Below are positions 18,554 to 27,116 of a stretch of DNA of 64,000 nt, piece after piece. The notes beneath the pieces were generated by a model. The model worked only from the letters and a program-made list of their open reading frames with translations, was not told where the DNA came from and did not search any database. The stretch is from JAYPWI01 sp038135065. GTDB lineage: Bacteria; Actinomycetota; Acidimicrobiia; Acidimicrobiales; Poriferisodalaceae. Each line of letters starts with the position of its first letter. Positions within the stretch are counted from its first letter, which is position 1. The position numbers and the translations under genes were made by a program. Location of the stretch: positions 1 to 64,000 of the forward strand of contig JAYPWI010000010.1 in assembly GCA_038135065.1 (NCBI GenBank), in the 5' to 3' direction.

Positions 18554-18949
18554 TCAATGGTCGGAATTGACCAAATGATTCGCTGCCATTGCAAAGTACT
18601 CCACAACCTGCTGTTCCACCTCGGGTTCGAGGCCTCCCTCGGCCAGGGCCGCCGTCATGTGGGTGAACCACCGATCCCGTTCCTCGGCTCCCAGAGCGAA
18701 ATGCATGTGACGCATACGCAGGCGGGGGTGACCGCGCTGCTGGGAATAGCTACCCGGCCCACCCCAGTACTGCATCAGGAACAAGGCCAACCAGTACCGG
18801 GACGGTTCCAGGTCCTCGGGGTACAGGGGCCGAAGCACCTCGTCGGTCGCCACCCGGTCGTAGAAGCGGGTGCACAGGTCCTGGAACCATTGTTCGCCGC
18901 CGACCAACTCGTACAGGCTGTGCCCTGCACCACCGTCCTGGCTCATCAC
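18554..18949 (-). CDS. glbO: truncated hemoglobin, group II (GlbO type)
   Basis: 131-residue 2-on-2 globin. LYELVGGEQWFQDLCTRFYD (A/B helices), LQPLYPEDL-like LRPLYPEDLEPS, the CD1-E7 segment FLMQYWGGPGSYSQQRGHP and RLRMRHMHFALG containing the proximal His are characteristic of group II globins such as mycobacterial GlbO. These bind heme and interact with O2, NO or peroxides. It overlaps the upstream GNAT gene by 4 nt and precedes doxX. Confidence 0.93.
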   Translation of the reverse strand: MMSQDGGAGHSLYELVGGEQWFQDLCTRFYDRVATDEVLRPLYPEDLEPSRYWLALFLMQYWGGPGSYSQQRGHPRLRMRHMHFALGAEERDRWFTHMTAALAEGGLEPEVEQQVVEYFAMAANHLVNSDH

Positions 18950-19380
18950 GCCCCCGTGTACCGGTAGACGTTGGTCTCACGAGCGACGAACCCGAGGCGC
19001 TGGTACAGCCGGTTGGCGGCTTCCCGGGACGGCCGGCTCGTCAGGTCCACGGTCTTGGCGCCCGCCCGCTCGGCGATGGCGATCGCGGCTTGGTTGATGG
19101 TGGCCCCCACCCCGTGCCCCCTGGCGTCATCGTCCACCACCACATCTTCGATCCAGGCTCGCAGGCCGGTCGGGATGGGGAACAGCACGAGGGTCATGGC
19201 TCCCACGATTCGGCCATCGACCCGGGCCAGCAACACCGTGCACGCCTGGTGATCCACGATGGCCTGGAGCTCTGCGGCCGTCGGCGGAGGAGACGACCGC
19301 GACAGCTGGGGAATCAACCGAGCGAACGCGTCGACGACGTCATCGTCCACCTGCTCCAGAACCGATACCTCGACCGTCAC
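18946..19380 (-). CDS. GNAT family N-acetyltransferase
   Basis: 144 residues. Acetyl-CoA-binding loop DDDARGHGVGATINQ (Arg-x-x-Gly-x-Gly/Ala type) near residue 85, preceded by the beta-4 strand AWIEDVVV and followed by C-terminal LYQRLGFVARETNVYRY. Small GNAT enzyme of unknown acceptor. The GTG start is preceded by GGGAGCAGCGG. Its 3' end overlaps the truncated hemoglobin gene, indicating a shared transcript. Confidence 0.85.
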   Translation of the reverse strand: MTVEVSVLEQVDDDVVDAFARLIPQLSRSSPPPTAAELQAIVDHQACTVLLARVDGRIVGAMTLVLFPIPTGLRAWIEDVVVDDDARGHGVGATINQAAIAIAERAGAKTVDLTSRPSREAANRLYQRLGFVARETNVYRYTGA

Positions 19381-19428
19381 CCGCTGCTCCCGTCACTGCC
19401 GCCAGGGGCCATCGTAGGGATCGGCCGC

Positions 19429-19434
19429 TAGCAT
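19429..19434 (+). promoter_or_regulatory. putative -10 TAGCAT upstream of PAC2 gene
   Basis: TAGCAT ends 8 nt before the GTG at 19443; no ribosome binding site lies between them. Confidence 0.4.
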
Positions 19435-19442
19435 TTGCGATC

Positions 19443-20300
19443 GTGGATCTCGTCGAGTGGCTCGACTCCCCCTCCCTGAACGACGCAGTGATGATCGCCG
19501 CGTTCACCGGCTGGAACGACGCCGGGGATGCAGCATCGGAGGCAACGGCGTACCTGGCACGCCGGTACGACGGTGCAGCCACCGCCCGTATCGATCCCGA
19601 ACTCTTCTACGACTTCGCCTCCGTGCGGCCCACCGTCCGCCTCAGTGGTGAGCAACGAGAGCTCGAGTGGCCGCTCAACGAGGTCCGTGTCGGTCACCTC
19701 GACGATGGCCGTCCCCTGGTCACGTTGCTCGGGATCGAACCCCGACTTCGATGGCGGACGTTCAGCGATACAGCAGTGGCTATTGCCCAAGCCCTCGACG
19801 TCCGGACGGTGATCACCCTCGGGGCCCTCCTCACCGATACCCACCACCAAGCTCCGGTCGACGTCATCGGCACATCGAACAACCCCGAACTCGCTCAACG
19901 AATCGGGGCTCGGCCATCGCAGTACGAAGGTCCGACGGGCATCATCGGCGTCCTCAACGATGCCTTTTTCCGCTCCGGTGTTGAGAGCCTGTCGTTCTGG
20001 GCAGCAGTACCCAGCTACATCGGTCACTCCCCGTCGCCCAAGGCTGCGCTGGCCCTCGTTCAGCGGGTCGTCGACTTCCTGGGCATCCCACTGGGGGCCA
20101 CCGACCTGCAGATCGCAGCCTCCAGCTATGACCGTCAGGTCGACGAACTGGTCGCATCGGATCCGAATCTCGCCGAGTACGCACAGCAAATCCTCGACGA
20201 GGAGGCCGAGGAAGCCGCCGAGCAGCTCAGCGAGATGGCCGAGAACCCCGACGCCCTGATGGACGAGTTGGAGCGGTTCCTCCGTCAGCAGGACGACTGA
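19443..20300 (+). CDS. PAC2 family protein (proteasome assembly chaperone-like)
   Basis: 285 residues. IAAFTGWNDAGDAASEATAYL at the N-terminus and TVITLGALLTDTHHQAPVDVIGT in the middle are typical of the actinobacterial PAC2 family, related to eukaryotic proteasome assembly chaperone 2. The C-terminus is strongly acidic (ILDEEAEEAAEQLSEMAENP), forming a likely coiled-coil tail. The function in bacteria is not firmly established, and no proteasome genes are in the window. Starts GTG. Convergent with the Nudix gene. Confidence 0.88.
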   Translation: MDLVEWLDSPSLNDAVMIAAFTGWNDAGDAASEATAYLARRYDGAATARIDPELFYDFASVRPTVRLSGEQRELEWPLNEVRVGHLDDGRPLVTLLGIEPRLRWRTFSDTAVAIAQALDVRTVITLGALLTDTHHQAPVDVIGTSNNPELAQRIGARPSQYEGPTGIIGVLNDAFFRSGVESLSFWAAVPSYIGHSPSPKAALALVQRVVDFLGIPLGATDLQIAASSYDRQVDELVASDPNLAEYAQQILDEEAEEAAEQLSEMAENPDALMDELERFLRQQDD

Positions 20301-20312
20301 TCGTTCGAGCGG

Positions 20313-21002
20313 TCAGCCGTCTGGCTCATGGGCTGCGTCCTCCCAGGGAAGCGTCCTCGGCATGTCGAACCTGGTCGGCAGCCCTTCACCGTCGATGGCC
20401 GCGAATGCCCTCGGCACCCAATTCTCGTAGCCAGCCAGCGGCTCGGGGAGACCGTCCCGGGGGAACCATCCCACTGCCTGTGTTTCAAGGGGGTGAGCCC
20501 GCAGTTCGCCACCGACCGCCCGACAGTGGAAGACCAGTGAGTACAGCGGAATCTGGGTGTACCCCTGGCGCATACCGTCGACCACGCTGAGCAGGGCCAG
20601 CGGTTCACACCACACCCCGGTCTCCTCGTAGACCTCTTTCACGGCGACCTCGGAGGGCGAATACCCCACGTCGGCCCAGCCGGTGGGAAACAGCCACACC
20701 CCTGAATCGGCCCGCTGGACGAGCAATATCTCGCCGTTGTCGTTGCCCACCACGGCACCGATGGCCACCTTGGGTGTCACGTAGCCGGCGACCCCCGACC
20801 CCACGGCCCGCATCATTTCGACCGCCACCCGCTCGACGTCCACGTCACCGTGGACAGTGGTGCGGATCTCGGCTGCGACCCGGATTACCTCCTCATAGCG
20901 CTCTCGCTCGTAGAGGCTCTCCGTGAAGCCGAGTCCCGTCCGGGCAATGCCCGACAGGGTTTCGGCCCATACGAGAAGGTCCTGACCGGTCGCCCGTCGC
21001 AC
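20313..21002 (-). CDS. Nudix hydrolase with N-terminal helical domain (YjhB/NUDIX_N type)
   Basis: 229 residues. An N-terminal helical domain (residues 1-75, LYERERYEEVIRVAAEI) precedes the Nudix fold. The Nudix box reads GWADVGYSPSEVAVKEV then YEETGV: the catalytic Glu residues are kept, while the usual REUXEE Arg is Lys and the Glu at position 7 is Tyr, as in the YjhB-like subfamily. The substrate is probably a nucleoside diphosphate derivative such as ADP-ribose or NADH, not determinable here. GTG start with TAGGGT six nucleotides upstream. The C-terminus carries an extra WEDAAHEPDG tail. Confidence 0.88.
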   Translation of the reverse strand: MRRATGQDLLVWAETLSGIARTGLGFTESLYERERYEEVIRVAAEIRTTVHGDVDVERVAVEMMRAVGSGVAGYVTPKVAIGAVVGNDNGEILLVQRADSGVWLFPTGWADVGYSPSEVAVKEVYEETGVWCEPLALLSVVDGMRQGYTQIPLYSLVFHCRAVGGELRAHPLETQAVGWFPRDGLPEPLAGYENWVPRAFAAIDGEGLPTRFDMPRTLPWEDAAHEPDG

Positions 21003-21008
21003 ACGGCG

Positions 21009-21014
21009 ACCCTA
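21009..21014 (-). promoter_or_regulatory. putative -10 TAGGGT of leaderless Nudix promoter
   Basis: TAGGGT ends 6 nt before the GTG at 21002 on the minus strand. Confidence 0.5.
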
Positions 21015-21039
21015 TCTGGTCCGAGCAAGTCCAGAGAGG

Positions 21040-23307
21040 TCAGCCCATCAAGGACAGCGCGTGGTGGAGCGCAAGATCGATCTCCCGTTGATGTGCCGGG
21101 TCGATCTTGGGACCATCGGGTCCTGTCACATAGAAGGCGTCCACGACCTCGTGGGCCAGTGTCTGGATCTTGGCGTAACGGATATTGAGGCCCATCTCGG
21201 CCAGGATCCGGGTGACTTGGTAGAGCACCCCAACGTGATCGGCCGTTCGCACCTCGACGATGGTTGCGTCGGTGGCCGACGTCGTGTCGAACACCACGCT
21301 CGTTCCCGCCTCGCGGGCGGCCAGTGCGCTACGTCGGCGATACACCCGGGCCCGCTCTGCGATACGGGCATCGATGGCCAGAAAGCCCTTGATCGCCCGT
21401 CGCACATCGCCGGTCAGGCGAGACCAGTCCACGGGCACGTCGGGGAGGGCCACCCGGAACACGGCCACCGCCATCCCGGCCTCACTGGTGTAGGCGTCGG
21501 CTTGCAGCACGTCGAGCCCTCGCAAGGCAAGAGCGCCAGCGCTTCGGCTGAACAGCCCGGCCTGATCCGGGGCAACCACAGTCAACTGGTCCTCCCCTCC
21601 TTCGACGTGGAGCTCTCCAGTGGACATCAGCTCTTCGAGATGCTCGGTGAGCAGGGACCGCCGACCGGTGACCCCGGTGCCGCCACTCACCACTGCTGCA
21701 GTGGCTTCGGTGAGGGTGGCCACCAACTGGGCCTTCCACGGTCCCCAGGCCGTCGGCCCGGTGGCCAGGGAATCAGCCTCGGTCAGCGCAGCCAGGAGAT
21801 CCAGGAACTCGACCGAACCCACGGCTTCGGCCACCACCTCGAGGGTCTGGCTGTCCTCGAGGTCTCGGCGGGTCGCCACATCGGGCAGGAGCAGGTGATG
21901 CTGCACGAGCTTGACGAGGATGGCTGCGTCGTCCTCGCTGAAACCGCAGCGACGGGCGATCGGCCCGACCAGGCTCATCCCTACCTCGGTGTGGTCGCCC
22001 GGATAGCCCTTGCCGATGTCATGGAGCAGCCCACCGACCACGAGGAGGTCTGGGCGGTCCACCCGCTGGGCCAGCCGAGCTGCCTCGGCCGCCGTCTCCA
22101 GCAGGTGTCGATCCACGGTGAAGCGGTGATACACGTTGCGCTGAGGCCGGTTGCGGTTGGGGGCCCACTCTGGGATGAGCCGTACCCAGACCCCGAAGAA
22201 ATCAAGGGACTCGATAACGGGGATCGCCCGGTGACCGCAGCGGAGCAGGTCCACGAGGAGCTGACGGGCACCCTGCGGCCACGGGGTGGGGAGTTCTCGC
22301 TGACGCTCAGCGAGTAACCCCAGGGAGTCACGAGCGATGGGAACGCCGTGGCGAGCAGCCTGTGCTGCTGCGTGGAGGACGAGCAGGGGATCCTCGGCCG
22401 GGTCACCGGTGATGGTCACCTCGCCGTCGACCATCTGCAACCCGGACACGTCGATCGCTCCCTGGACCGGTGTCTCGTCCCGATCGACCCGACGCCAGAG
22501 TTCGTCGCTGAGGTAGGAAATGGCCCTCGCTGCACCCGACACCCTGCCCATCAGCACATCGGCATCGGGTTCGACGAGGGCCTCGGCCACCGCGTCCTGC
22601 TCCTCGAGCAGCAGCACGTCGCCCGACTTACCGGTTCGACGATGTAGTTCGACGCGGGCCTCCAACAGGGTGCGGTAGGCGGCCTCGAGCTGTGCTGCGT
22701 CGTCAGGGTCCATGTCGATTCCTGCGGCGACCGCCCAGCGAAGGGCATGGACATCGCGCAACCCACCTCGTCCTTCCTTGAGATCCGGTTCGAGGAGGAA
22801 GGCCACCTCGCCAGAACGGTGATGGCGTCGCTCCACCGAGCGGTGCAGTTCGGCCATCCGTTCTGTCCCGTCGCGCCAGTCCTGCTCGATGTCGGACACC
22901 AGGCGGGCAACCATGCCCTCGTCGCCCGCCACCGTGCGGCTGTCCAGTAGGGCGGTCGCAGTGTCGAGATCGCGTCGGGCCAGCGCTCGACAGTCGAAGG
23001 GGGTGCGCACTGCGTGACCGAGCTTCACCCCCGCGTCCCAGATCGGGTACCAAATCCGATCGGCCAGATCCCCGGATTCGGGGTGATCGTCATGCAGCAA
23101 CATCAGGTCGAGGTCGCTACCCGGGCAAAGCTCCCGCCGCCCGAACCCGCCGACGGCGACTAAGGCGATGCCGGCGATGTCACCGATCTCCCGCTCGAAC
23201 AGGTCCTGCAACCAGCCGTCGACGGCATCTGACAGGGCCCGGGGGAGATCACCCGCCCGCAACGCCCGATTTCCGATGACCGAATCCCTCGCTGCGCCAA
23301 GCGTCAT
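21040..23307 (-). CDS. glnD: [protein-PII] uridylyl/adenylyltransferase GlnD
   Basis: 755-residue nitrogen sensor that modifies and demodifies the PII protein. The nucleotidyltransferase motif GGFGRRELCPGSDLD is at residues 53-67, EPDLKEGRGGLRDVH at 173-187, the HD hydrolase motif GGLLHDIGKG near 425-434, and two C-terminal ACT domains begin near 575 (LTVVAPDQAGLFSRSAG) and 690 (VEVRTADHVGVLYQVTR); the order is canonical. No glnB or amtB is adjacent. Instead it is the last gene of an operon with larE and two small uncharacterised genes, overlapping the upstream gene by ATGA. Confidence 0.95.
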   Translation of the reverse strand: MTLGAARDSVIGNRALRAGDLPRALSDAVDGWLQDLFEREIGDIAGIALVAVGGFGRRELCPGSDLDLMLLHDDHPESGDLADRIWYPIWDAGVKLGHAVRTPFDCRALARRDLDTATALLDSRTVAGDEGMVARLVSDIEQDWRDGTERMAELHRSVERRHHRSGEVAFLLEPDLKEGRGGLRDVHALRWAVAAGIDMDPDDAAQLEAAYRTLLEARVELHRRTGKSGDVLLLEEQDAVAEALVEPDADVLMGRVSGAARAISYLSDELWRRVDRDETPVQGAIDVSGLQMVDGEVTITGDPAEDPLLVLHAAAQAARHGVPIARDSLGLLAERQRELPTPWPQGARQLLVDLLRCGHRAIPVIESLDFFGVWVRLIPEWAPNRNRPQRNVYHRFTVDRHLLETAAEAARLAQRVDRPDLLVVGGLLHDIGKGYPGDHTEVGMSLVGPIARRCGFSEDDAAILVKLVQHHLLLPDVATRRDLEDSQTLEVVAEAVGSVEFLDLLAALTEADSLATGPTAWGPWKAQLVATLTEATAAVVSGGTGVTGRRSLLTEHLEELMSTGELHVEGGEDQLTVVAPDQAGLFSRSAGALALRGLDVLQADAYTSEAGMAVAVFRVALPDVPVDWSRLTGDVRRAIKGFLAIDARIAERARVYRRRSALAAREAGTSVVFDTTSATDATIVEVRTADHVGVLYQVTRILAEMGLNIRYAKIQTLAHEVVDAFYVTGPDGPKIDPAHQREIDLALHHALSLMG

Positions 23308-23609
23308 TCCACATCCTGTTCCAACAGAGCACCCAGTCGACGGAAGAACACCGATCGGCTCAAGGCCTCGATACCCCTGTCCGCAGCGTGGGCGAGGAGC
23401 TGGTCGTCGACGTGAGGAGCGAAGCCGACAACGGGAATCGTCGTCGCAAGCGTCGAGAGCGCCTCGAGCACACCTGGGCGGCTCAGATCCACGATGAGGA
23501 GATCAGCATCGACGGCGGCCAGGTGTTCGACCTCGGATACCCACTCGACAGGGGCGGTAAAGCGACTCCGATCCATGAGGTCGGGAACAAAGGCTGCGAC
23601 CCGGGTCAC
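23304..23609 (-). CDS. small receiver-like protein of unknown function
   Basis: 101 residues from a GTG that overlaps the upstream stop by 4 nt. The pattern resembles a degenerate response-regulator receiver fold: hydrophobic N-terminal strand VAAFVPD, ADLLIVDLSRPG at the position of the phospho-acceptor strand (Asp41), IPVVGFAPHVD at strand 4, and RSVFFRRLGALL as the last helix. No DNA-binding domain is attached. The paired acidic residues at the N-terminus of true receivers are not obvious, so phosphorylation is doubtful. It overlaps the glnD start by 4 nt. I do not recognise a named family. Confidence 0.7.
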   Translation of the reverse strand: MTRVAAFVPDLMDRSRFTAPVEWVSEVEHLAAVDADLLIVDLSRPGVLEALSTLATTIPVVGFAPHVDDQLLAHAADRGIEALSRSVFFRRLGALLEQDVE

Positions 23610-24073
23610 CGGTCTGCCTCGCCTCGACGTCGCTGTAGGTGAGTGAATGCCTTGGCCGCACCCCACGCCAGGCCGAGGTCGTGCAGGTCGGGTGAGAGAT
23701 CCCCGAACGCCACAGGGCTGAGGTCGTAGAGATCGGCAGGGAACGCCGACGCTGCGAAGGCATCCCGCTGCACGGGGGGCACGCCGAGCTCCTCCAGCAG
23801 ATTGGTGACGAGGGGCACCGCGGTACGCACCACCTGGAGCGGACTGGTCCTCTGCTCGTCGATGTCGGCTGCGAACAACTCGGCCAGTCCCGTGCACACC
23901 AGCGCTCGACAACGCTCAGCCACGTCGTCGATCCGGTGGTCGAGTGCTGCCGGGTTCTCGACAGGGATCCCGGCTGCCTCCAGACGACCAAGGACCGACG
24001 ACCGAACCCATGGACCCATTGCCTTGGCCACCCCGCCTGCGAGTTCATCGGAGATCGACGCGAGGGTGGTCAT
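23606..24073 (-). CDS. conserved hypothetical protein between larE and glnD
   Basis: 155 residues, mainly helical, soluble, with no membrane span or known catalytic motif that I can identify. The N-terminal half has amphipathic helices (IDDVAERCRALVCTGLAELF) and a middle segment, LVTNLLEELGVPPVQRDAFA; the C-terminal half has LYDLSPVAFGDLSPDLHDLG followed by a basic tail QRRRGEADR. It overlaps larE upstream (ATGA) and the receiver-like gene downstream (GTGA), so stoichiometric co-expression with both is likely. No function assigned. Confidence 0.75.
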   Translation of the reverse strand: MTTLASISDELAGGVAKAMGPWVRSSVLGRLEAAGIPVENPAALDHRIDDVAERCRALVCTGLAELFAADIDEQRTSPLQVVRTAVPLVTNLLEELGVPPVQRDAFAASAFPADLYDLSPVAFGDLSPDLHDLGLAWGAAKAFTHLQRRRGEADR

Positions 24074-24861
24074 GACAACGCCTGGTTGAGGTTGCCAGAC
24101 CGGAAACCCTCGAGATCGAGGGTGACATAGCGGTAACCGGCTGCCCGGAGGCCGCTCACGATGGCGTCACGTTGTTCGAGCGCCACGGCGAACTCGGCGG
24201 GGTCGAGTTCGATCCGGGCAGTCTCGTCGTAATCCCGCACTCGGACCTGGGTAAGGCCCAGTCGGTGCAGGCAGGCCTCTGCCCGGTCGACCCGACGGAG
24301 CAGGGGAACCGATACCGGTGTGCCATAGGGGATCCGCGATGCGAGGCAGGCAGCTGCGGGTTTATCCCAGGTCCGCAATCCGAGGCGCTTGCTGTCGGCC
24401 CGGATCTCGGACTTGGTGTAGCCGGCATCGACCAGGGGGAAACGAGCGGCCCGTTCTGCTGCCGCCCGCTGTCCGGGGCGGTGATCACCGAGGTCGTCCA
24501 GGTTGACCCCGAGCACGACCACCGCGTCGTCAGCGGCTGCGAGCGGTCCCGTGACGTCCATCAAGGCGACCTTGCAGTGGTAGCACCGGTCTCCGTCATT
24601 GATCCGGTAGGCCGCGTTCTCCATCTCCGCAGTGAGGACAGTCGACCAGTTGAGCCCCCACTCCGAGGCCAGGGCTCGACAGTCGTCCAACTCGTCGGCA
24701 GCCAGGCTCGGCGACACTGCGGTGACCGCCCGCGCTCGCTCTGGGCCCAGCGTGTCGTGGGCAACCCAAGCCAGGAAGGCCGAGTCAGCACCACCGCTGA
24801 ACGCTACGACGACCCGATCGAGCGCCCGTAGGTCCTGCCGCAACCGGGCAAGATCACCCAC
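24070..24861 (-). CDS. larE: LarE, ATP-dependent sacrificial sulfur transferase
   Basis: 263 residues. LarE adenylates pyridinium dicarboxylate mononucleotide and inserts sulfur during synthesis of the nickel-pincer cofactor. The PP-loop SGGADS is at residues 22-27. Cys93 and Cys96 (RCYHCK) with Cys172 (ACLASRIPYG) form a three-Cys set: Cys172 matches the sacrificial Cys position, while the added CxxC is like LarE versions reported to hold an iron-sulfur cluster. No larB or larC is in the window. GTG start, 3 nt after the acyl-CoA dehydrogenase stop; overlaps the next gene by 4 nt. Confidence 0.9.
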   Translation of the reverse strand: MGDLARLRQDLRALDRVVVAFSGGADSAFLAWVAHDTLGPERARAVTAVSPSLAADELDDCRALASEWGLNWSTVLTAEMENAAYRINDGDRCYHCKVALMDVTGPLAAADDAVVVLGVNLDDLGDHRPGQRAAAERAARFPLVDAGYTKSEIRADSKRLGLRTWDKPAAACLASRIPYGTPVSVPLLRRVDRAEACLHRLGLTQVRVRDYDETARIELDPAEFAVALEQRDAIVSGLRAAGYRYVTLDLEGFRSGNLNQALS

Positions 24862-24864
24862 TGG

Positions 24865-26661
24865 TCAGAGCCGATCGGTAGGAATGGCGTAGAAAAGATC
24901 GGCGCCACCCTTGACGGCACCGAGCAGGCCGGCCGCAGTCGGAAGGATCTGCTCCGCGTAGAACCGAGTGACGTTGACCTTGTCGGTGAGCACGTCGGTT
25001 CGGGAATCACCGGCCTCGAGCAGTCGGGCAGCTGCAATCCCAGCCAGAGCCAGGTAGTACCCGCCGACGACCACACCCATCATCCGCATGAAGGGGGAGC
25101 TTCCTGCCGCGGCATCGTTCGGCGCAGTGGCCAATCGTCCTCCCAGCCAGCGGGCCGCCTCCTCGAGCACGTCGAGCCCAGCGTCGAGGGCAGGGCCGAC
25201 CTCGGTCAACGCCGCGCAGTCCGCTGCTTCGGCTGCGGTACGCCGCATCGCCCCGACAAGGTGCTCCATCACCGCCCCACCACCCAACGGCAGCTTGCGG
25301 AACACCAGGTCCGCAGCCTGGATCCCATTGGTTCCCTCGTAGATGGGGGCGATGCGAATGTCCCGCCAGTGCTGGGCTGCCCCAGTCTCTTCGATGTACC
25401 CCATGCCGCCGTGCACCTGGATTCCCAGGCTGGTCATCTCGACACCAGTGTCGGTACCCCACCCTTTGGAGATGGGGGTCAGCACGGCGGTGACCGCATC
25501 CCAATGGGCGCGTTCGTCGGGATCCTCCGATGACGCAGCCATGTCGATGGCTGCTGCGTTGGCGTACATCAGACACCGCATCGCCTCAGCATTGGCCCGC
25601 ATCGTCATCAGCATCCGCCGAACATCGGCATGGTCGACGATGGACGACGACCCGCCGGGTGGGAGCTCGGCACCAATGGCCTTGCCCTGTTTGCGTTCGA
25701 TGGCGTAGTCGCGAGCCTGCTGGAAGGCCCGATCGGTCATGGCGAGACCCTCGAGCCCAACGGACAAGCGAGCGTTGTTCATCATGGTGAACATGGCCCG
25801 CATCCCGGTGTTCTCCTCACCGATCATGTAGCCGACCGCCCCACCGTTGTCCCCGTAGGACATGACGCAGGTGGGCGAGGCGTGGATGCCGATCTTGTGC
25901 TCGGTCGACACCACCCGGAGGTCGTTGCGCTCGCCGAGGCCCCCGTCGGGATTGACCAGGAACTTCGGGACGAGGAAGAGGCTGATCCCCTTGGTTCCCG
26001 GGGGCGCGTCCGGGGTACGGGCCAACACCAGATGGATGATGTTCTCTGACCACTCGTGCTCGCCGTAGGTGATGTAGATCTTCGTCCCCGTGATCCGCCA
26101 CGTGCCGTCCTCGGCCGGTACAGCCCGGGTGGTGAGCGCCCCGACGTCGGAGCCAGCCTGCGGCTCGGTCAGATTCATGGTGCCCGTCCACTCGCCGCTG
26201 ACCATCTTCGGCAGATACGTCTGCTGGAGTGTCTCGTCGGCGTGGTGGGAGAGTGCGTCGATGGCGCCCTGTGTGAGCAGAGGGCAGAGGCTGAAGCCCA
26301 TGTTCGACGCAGTGAGCATCTCCTGAACGGCCAGGCCGACCACCCAGGGCATCCCTCCGCCCCCGTACGCCTCGTCGAAGGACATTCCATTCCAGCCGGC
26401 TTCGACGAAGCGCTGGTACGCCTCGGCAAAACCGTCCGGATGAAACACCCGGTCACCCTCGACCCGCAGCCCCTCGGTGTCCCCGAGGCGATTCAAGGGG
26501 GCGAGCTGCTCCTCCACGAACCGGGCTGCCTCGTCGAGCAGAGCGGCCACTGTGTCGGGGTCGGCGTGCTCGAATCCTGGCCGCTGGGCAAGCTGGGCCA
26601 AGTCGGCCACGTGCTCCAGGACGAACATCATGTCTGTGGTCGGGGCTCGGTAATCGGGCAT
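24865..26661 (-). CDS. acyl-CoA dehydrogenase, large C-terminally extended (DmdC-like)
   Basis: 598 residues, longer than the roughly 380 of ordinary acyl-CoA dehydrogenases because of a C-terminal extension, as in the 3-methylmercaptopropionyl-CoA dehydrogenase (DmdC)/FadE5-like group. N-terminal YRAPTTDMMFVLEHV is typical of that group; MNLTEPQAGSDVGALTT is the FAD/substrate signature; PIYEGTNGIQAADLV holds the catalytic Glu. The frame is open upstream, but ATG 26661 has GGGAGGAGAC just before it. It is the first gene of the operon continuing into larE. The substrate is unclear. Confidence 0.92.
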   Translation of the reverse strand: MPDYRAPTTDMMFVLEHVADLAQLAQRPGFEHADPDTVAALLDEAARFVEEQLAPLNRLGDTEGLRVEGDRVFHPDGFAEAYQRFVEAGWNGMSFDEAYGGGGMPWVVGLAVQEMLTASNMGFSLCPLLTQGAIDALSHHADETLQQTYLPKMVSGEWTGTMNLTEPQAGSDVGALTTRAVPAEDGTWRITGTKIYITYGEHEWSENIIHLVLARTPDAPPGTKGISLFLVPKFLVNPDGGLGERNDLRVVSTEHKIGIHASPTCVMSYGDNGGAVGYMIGEENTGMRAMFTMMNNARLSVGLEGLAMTDRAFQQARDYAIERKQGKAIGAELPPGGSSSIVDHADVRRMLMTMRANAEAMRCLMYANAAAIDMAASSEDPDERAHWDAVTAVLTPISKGWGTDTGVEMTSLGIQVHGGMGYIEETGAAQHWRDIRIAPIYEGTNGIQAADLVFRKLPLGGGAVMEHLVGAMRRTAAEAADCAALTEVGPALDAGLDVLEEAARWLGGRLATAPNDAAAGSSPFMRMMGVVVGGYYLALAGIAAARLLEAGDSRTDVLTDKVNVTRFYAEQILPTAAGLLGAVKGGADLFYAIPTDRL

Positions 26662-26729
26662 GTCTCCTCCCGCCCTACAGGTTATTGCCATGACGCCCAC
26701 ACGGCGCCACCGGCTGCGAGACTGGGGAG

Positions 26730-27110
26730 ATGACCCCACAAGCCGCCCGTCGAGCACTGGTAGCCGGACGGGCGGGAGTCGGTTGGTTCGCGTTGCTGCT
26801 TCCCGGCCTCGTCCTGCGCCTGATGGGGGTCCGAGGAGTCCTCCGACGTGAGCTCCGCTACGTGACCCGTCTGTTCGGCATCCGCGAGATCCTCATGGCA
26901 TATCAGCTCTACCAAGCCGAGCGGCATGGGGCAGAGCCCGAGGAACTCGAGGAAGCATTGCGTCAGGGCCTCATGGTCGACGCGGGAGACGCCCTGTGCG
27001 CCCTGGCCCTCGGCCGATCTGCCTCGTCCCTTCCGGCAGCGGCAGCCGGCCTCGTGGGGGCGGGCACGGGCATTGCCCTCGGCCTGGCCGGTCGCGCTCC
27101 GTCGGGCTGA
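26730..27110 (+). CDS. hypothetical protein with hydrophobic segments
   Basis: 126 residues. Hydrophobic stretches near residues 18-33 (WFALLLPGLVLRLMGV) and at the C-terminus (LPAAAAGLVGAGTGIALGLAG) suggest membrane association; LRYVTRLFGIREILMAYQLY lies between them. The general look is of small actinobacterial membrane proteins of unknown role. The ATG is preceded directly by GGGGAG, too close for a normal ribosome binding site. It is divergent from the acyl-CoA dehydrogenase (68 nt between starts) and convergent with hemQ. Confidence 0.65.
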   Translation: MTPQAARRALVAGRAGVGWFALLLPGLVLRLMGVRGVLRRELRYVTRLFGIREILMAYQLYQAERHGAEPEELEEALRQGLMVDAGDALCALALGRSASSLPAAAAGLVGAGTGIALGLAGRAPSG

Positions 27111-27116
27111 ACAGCG

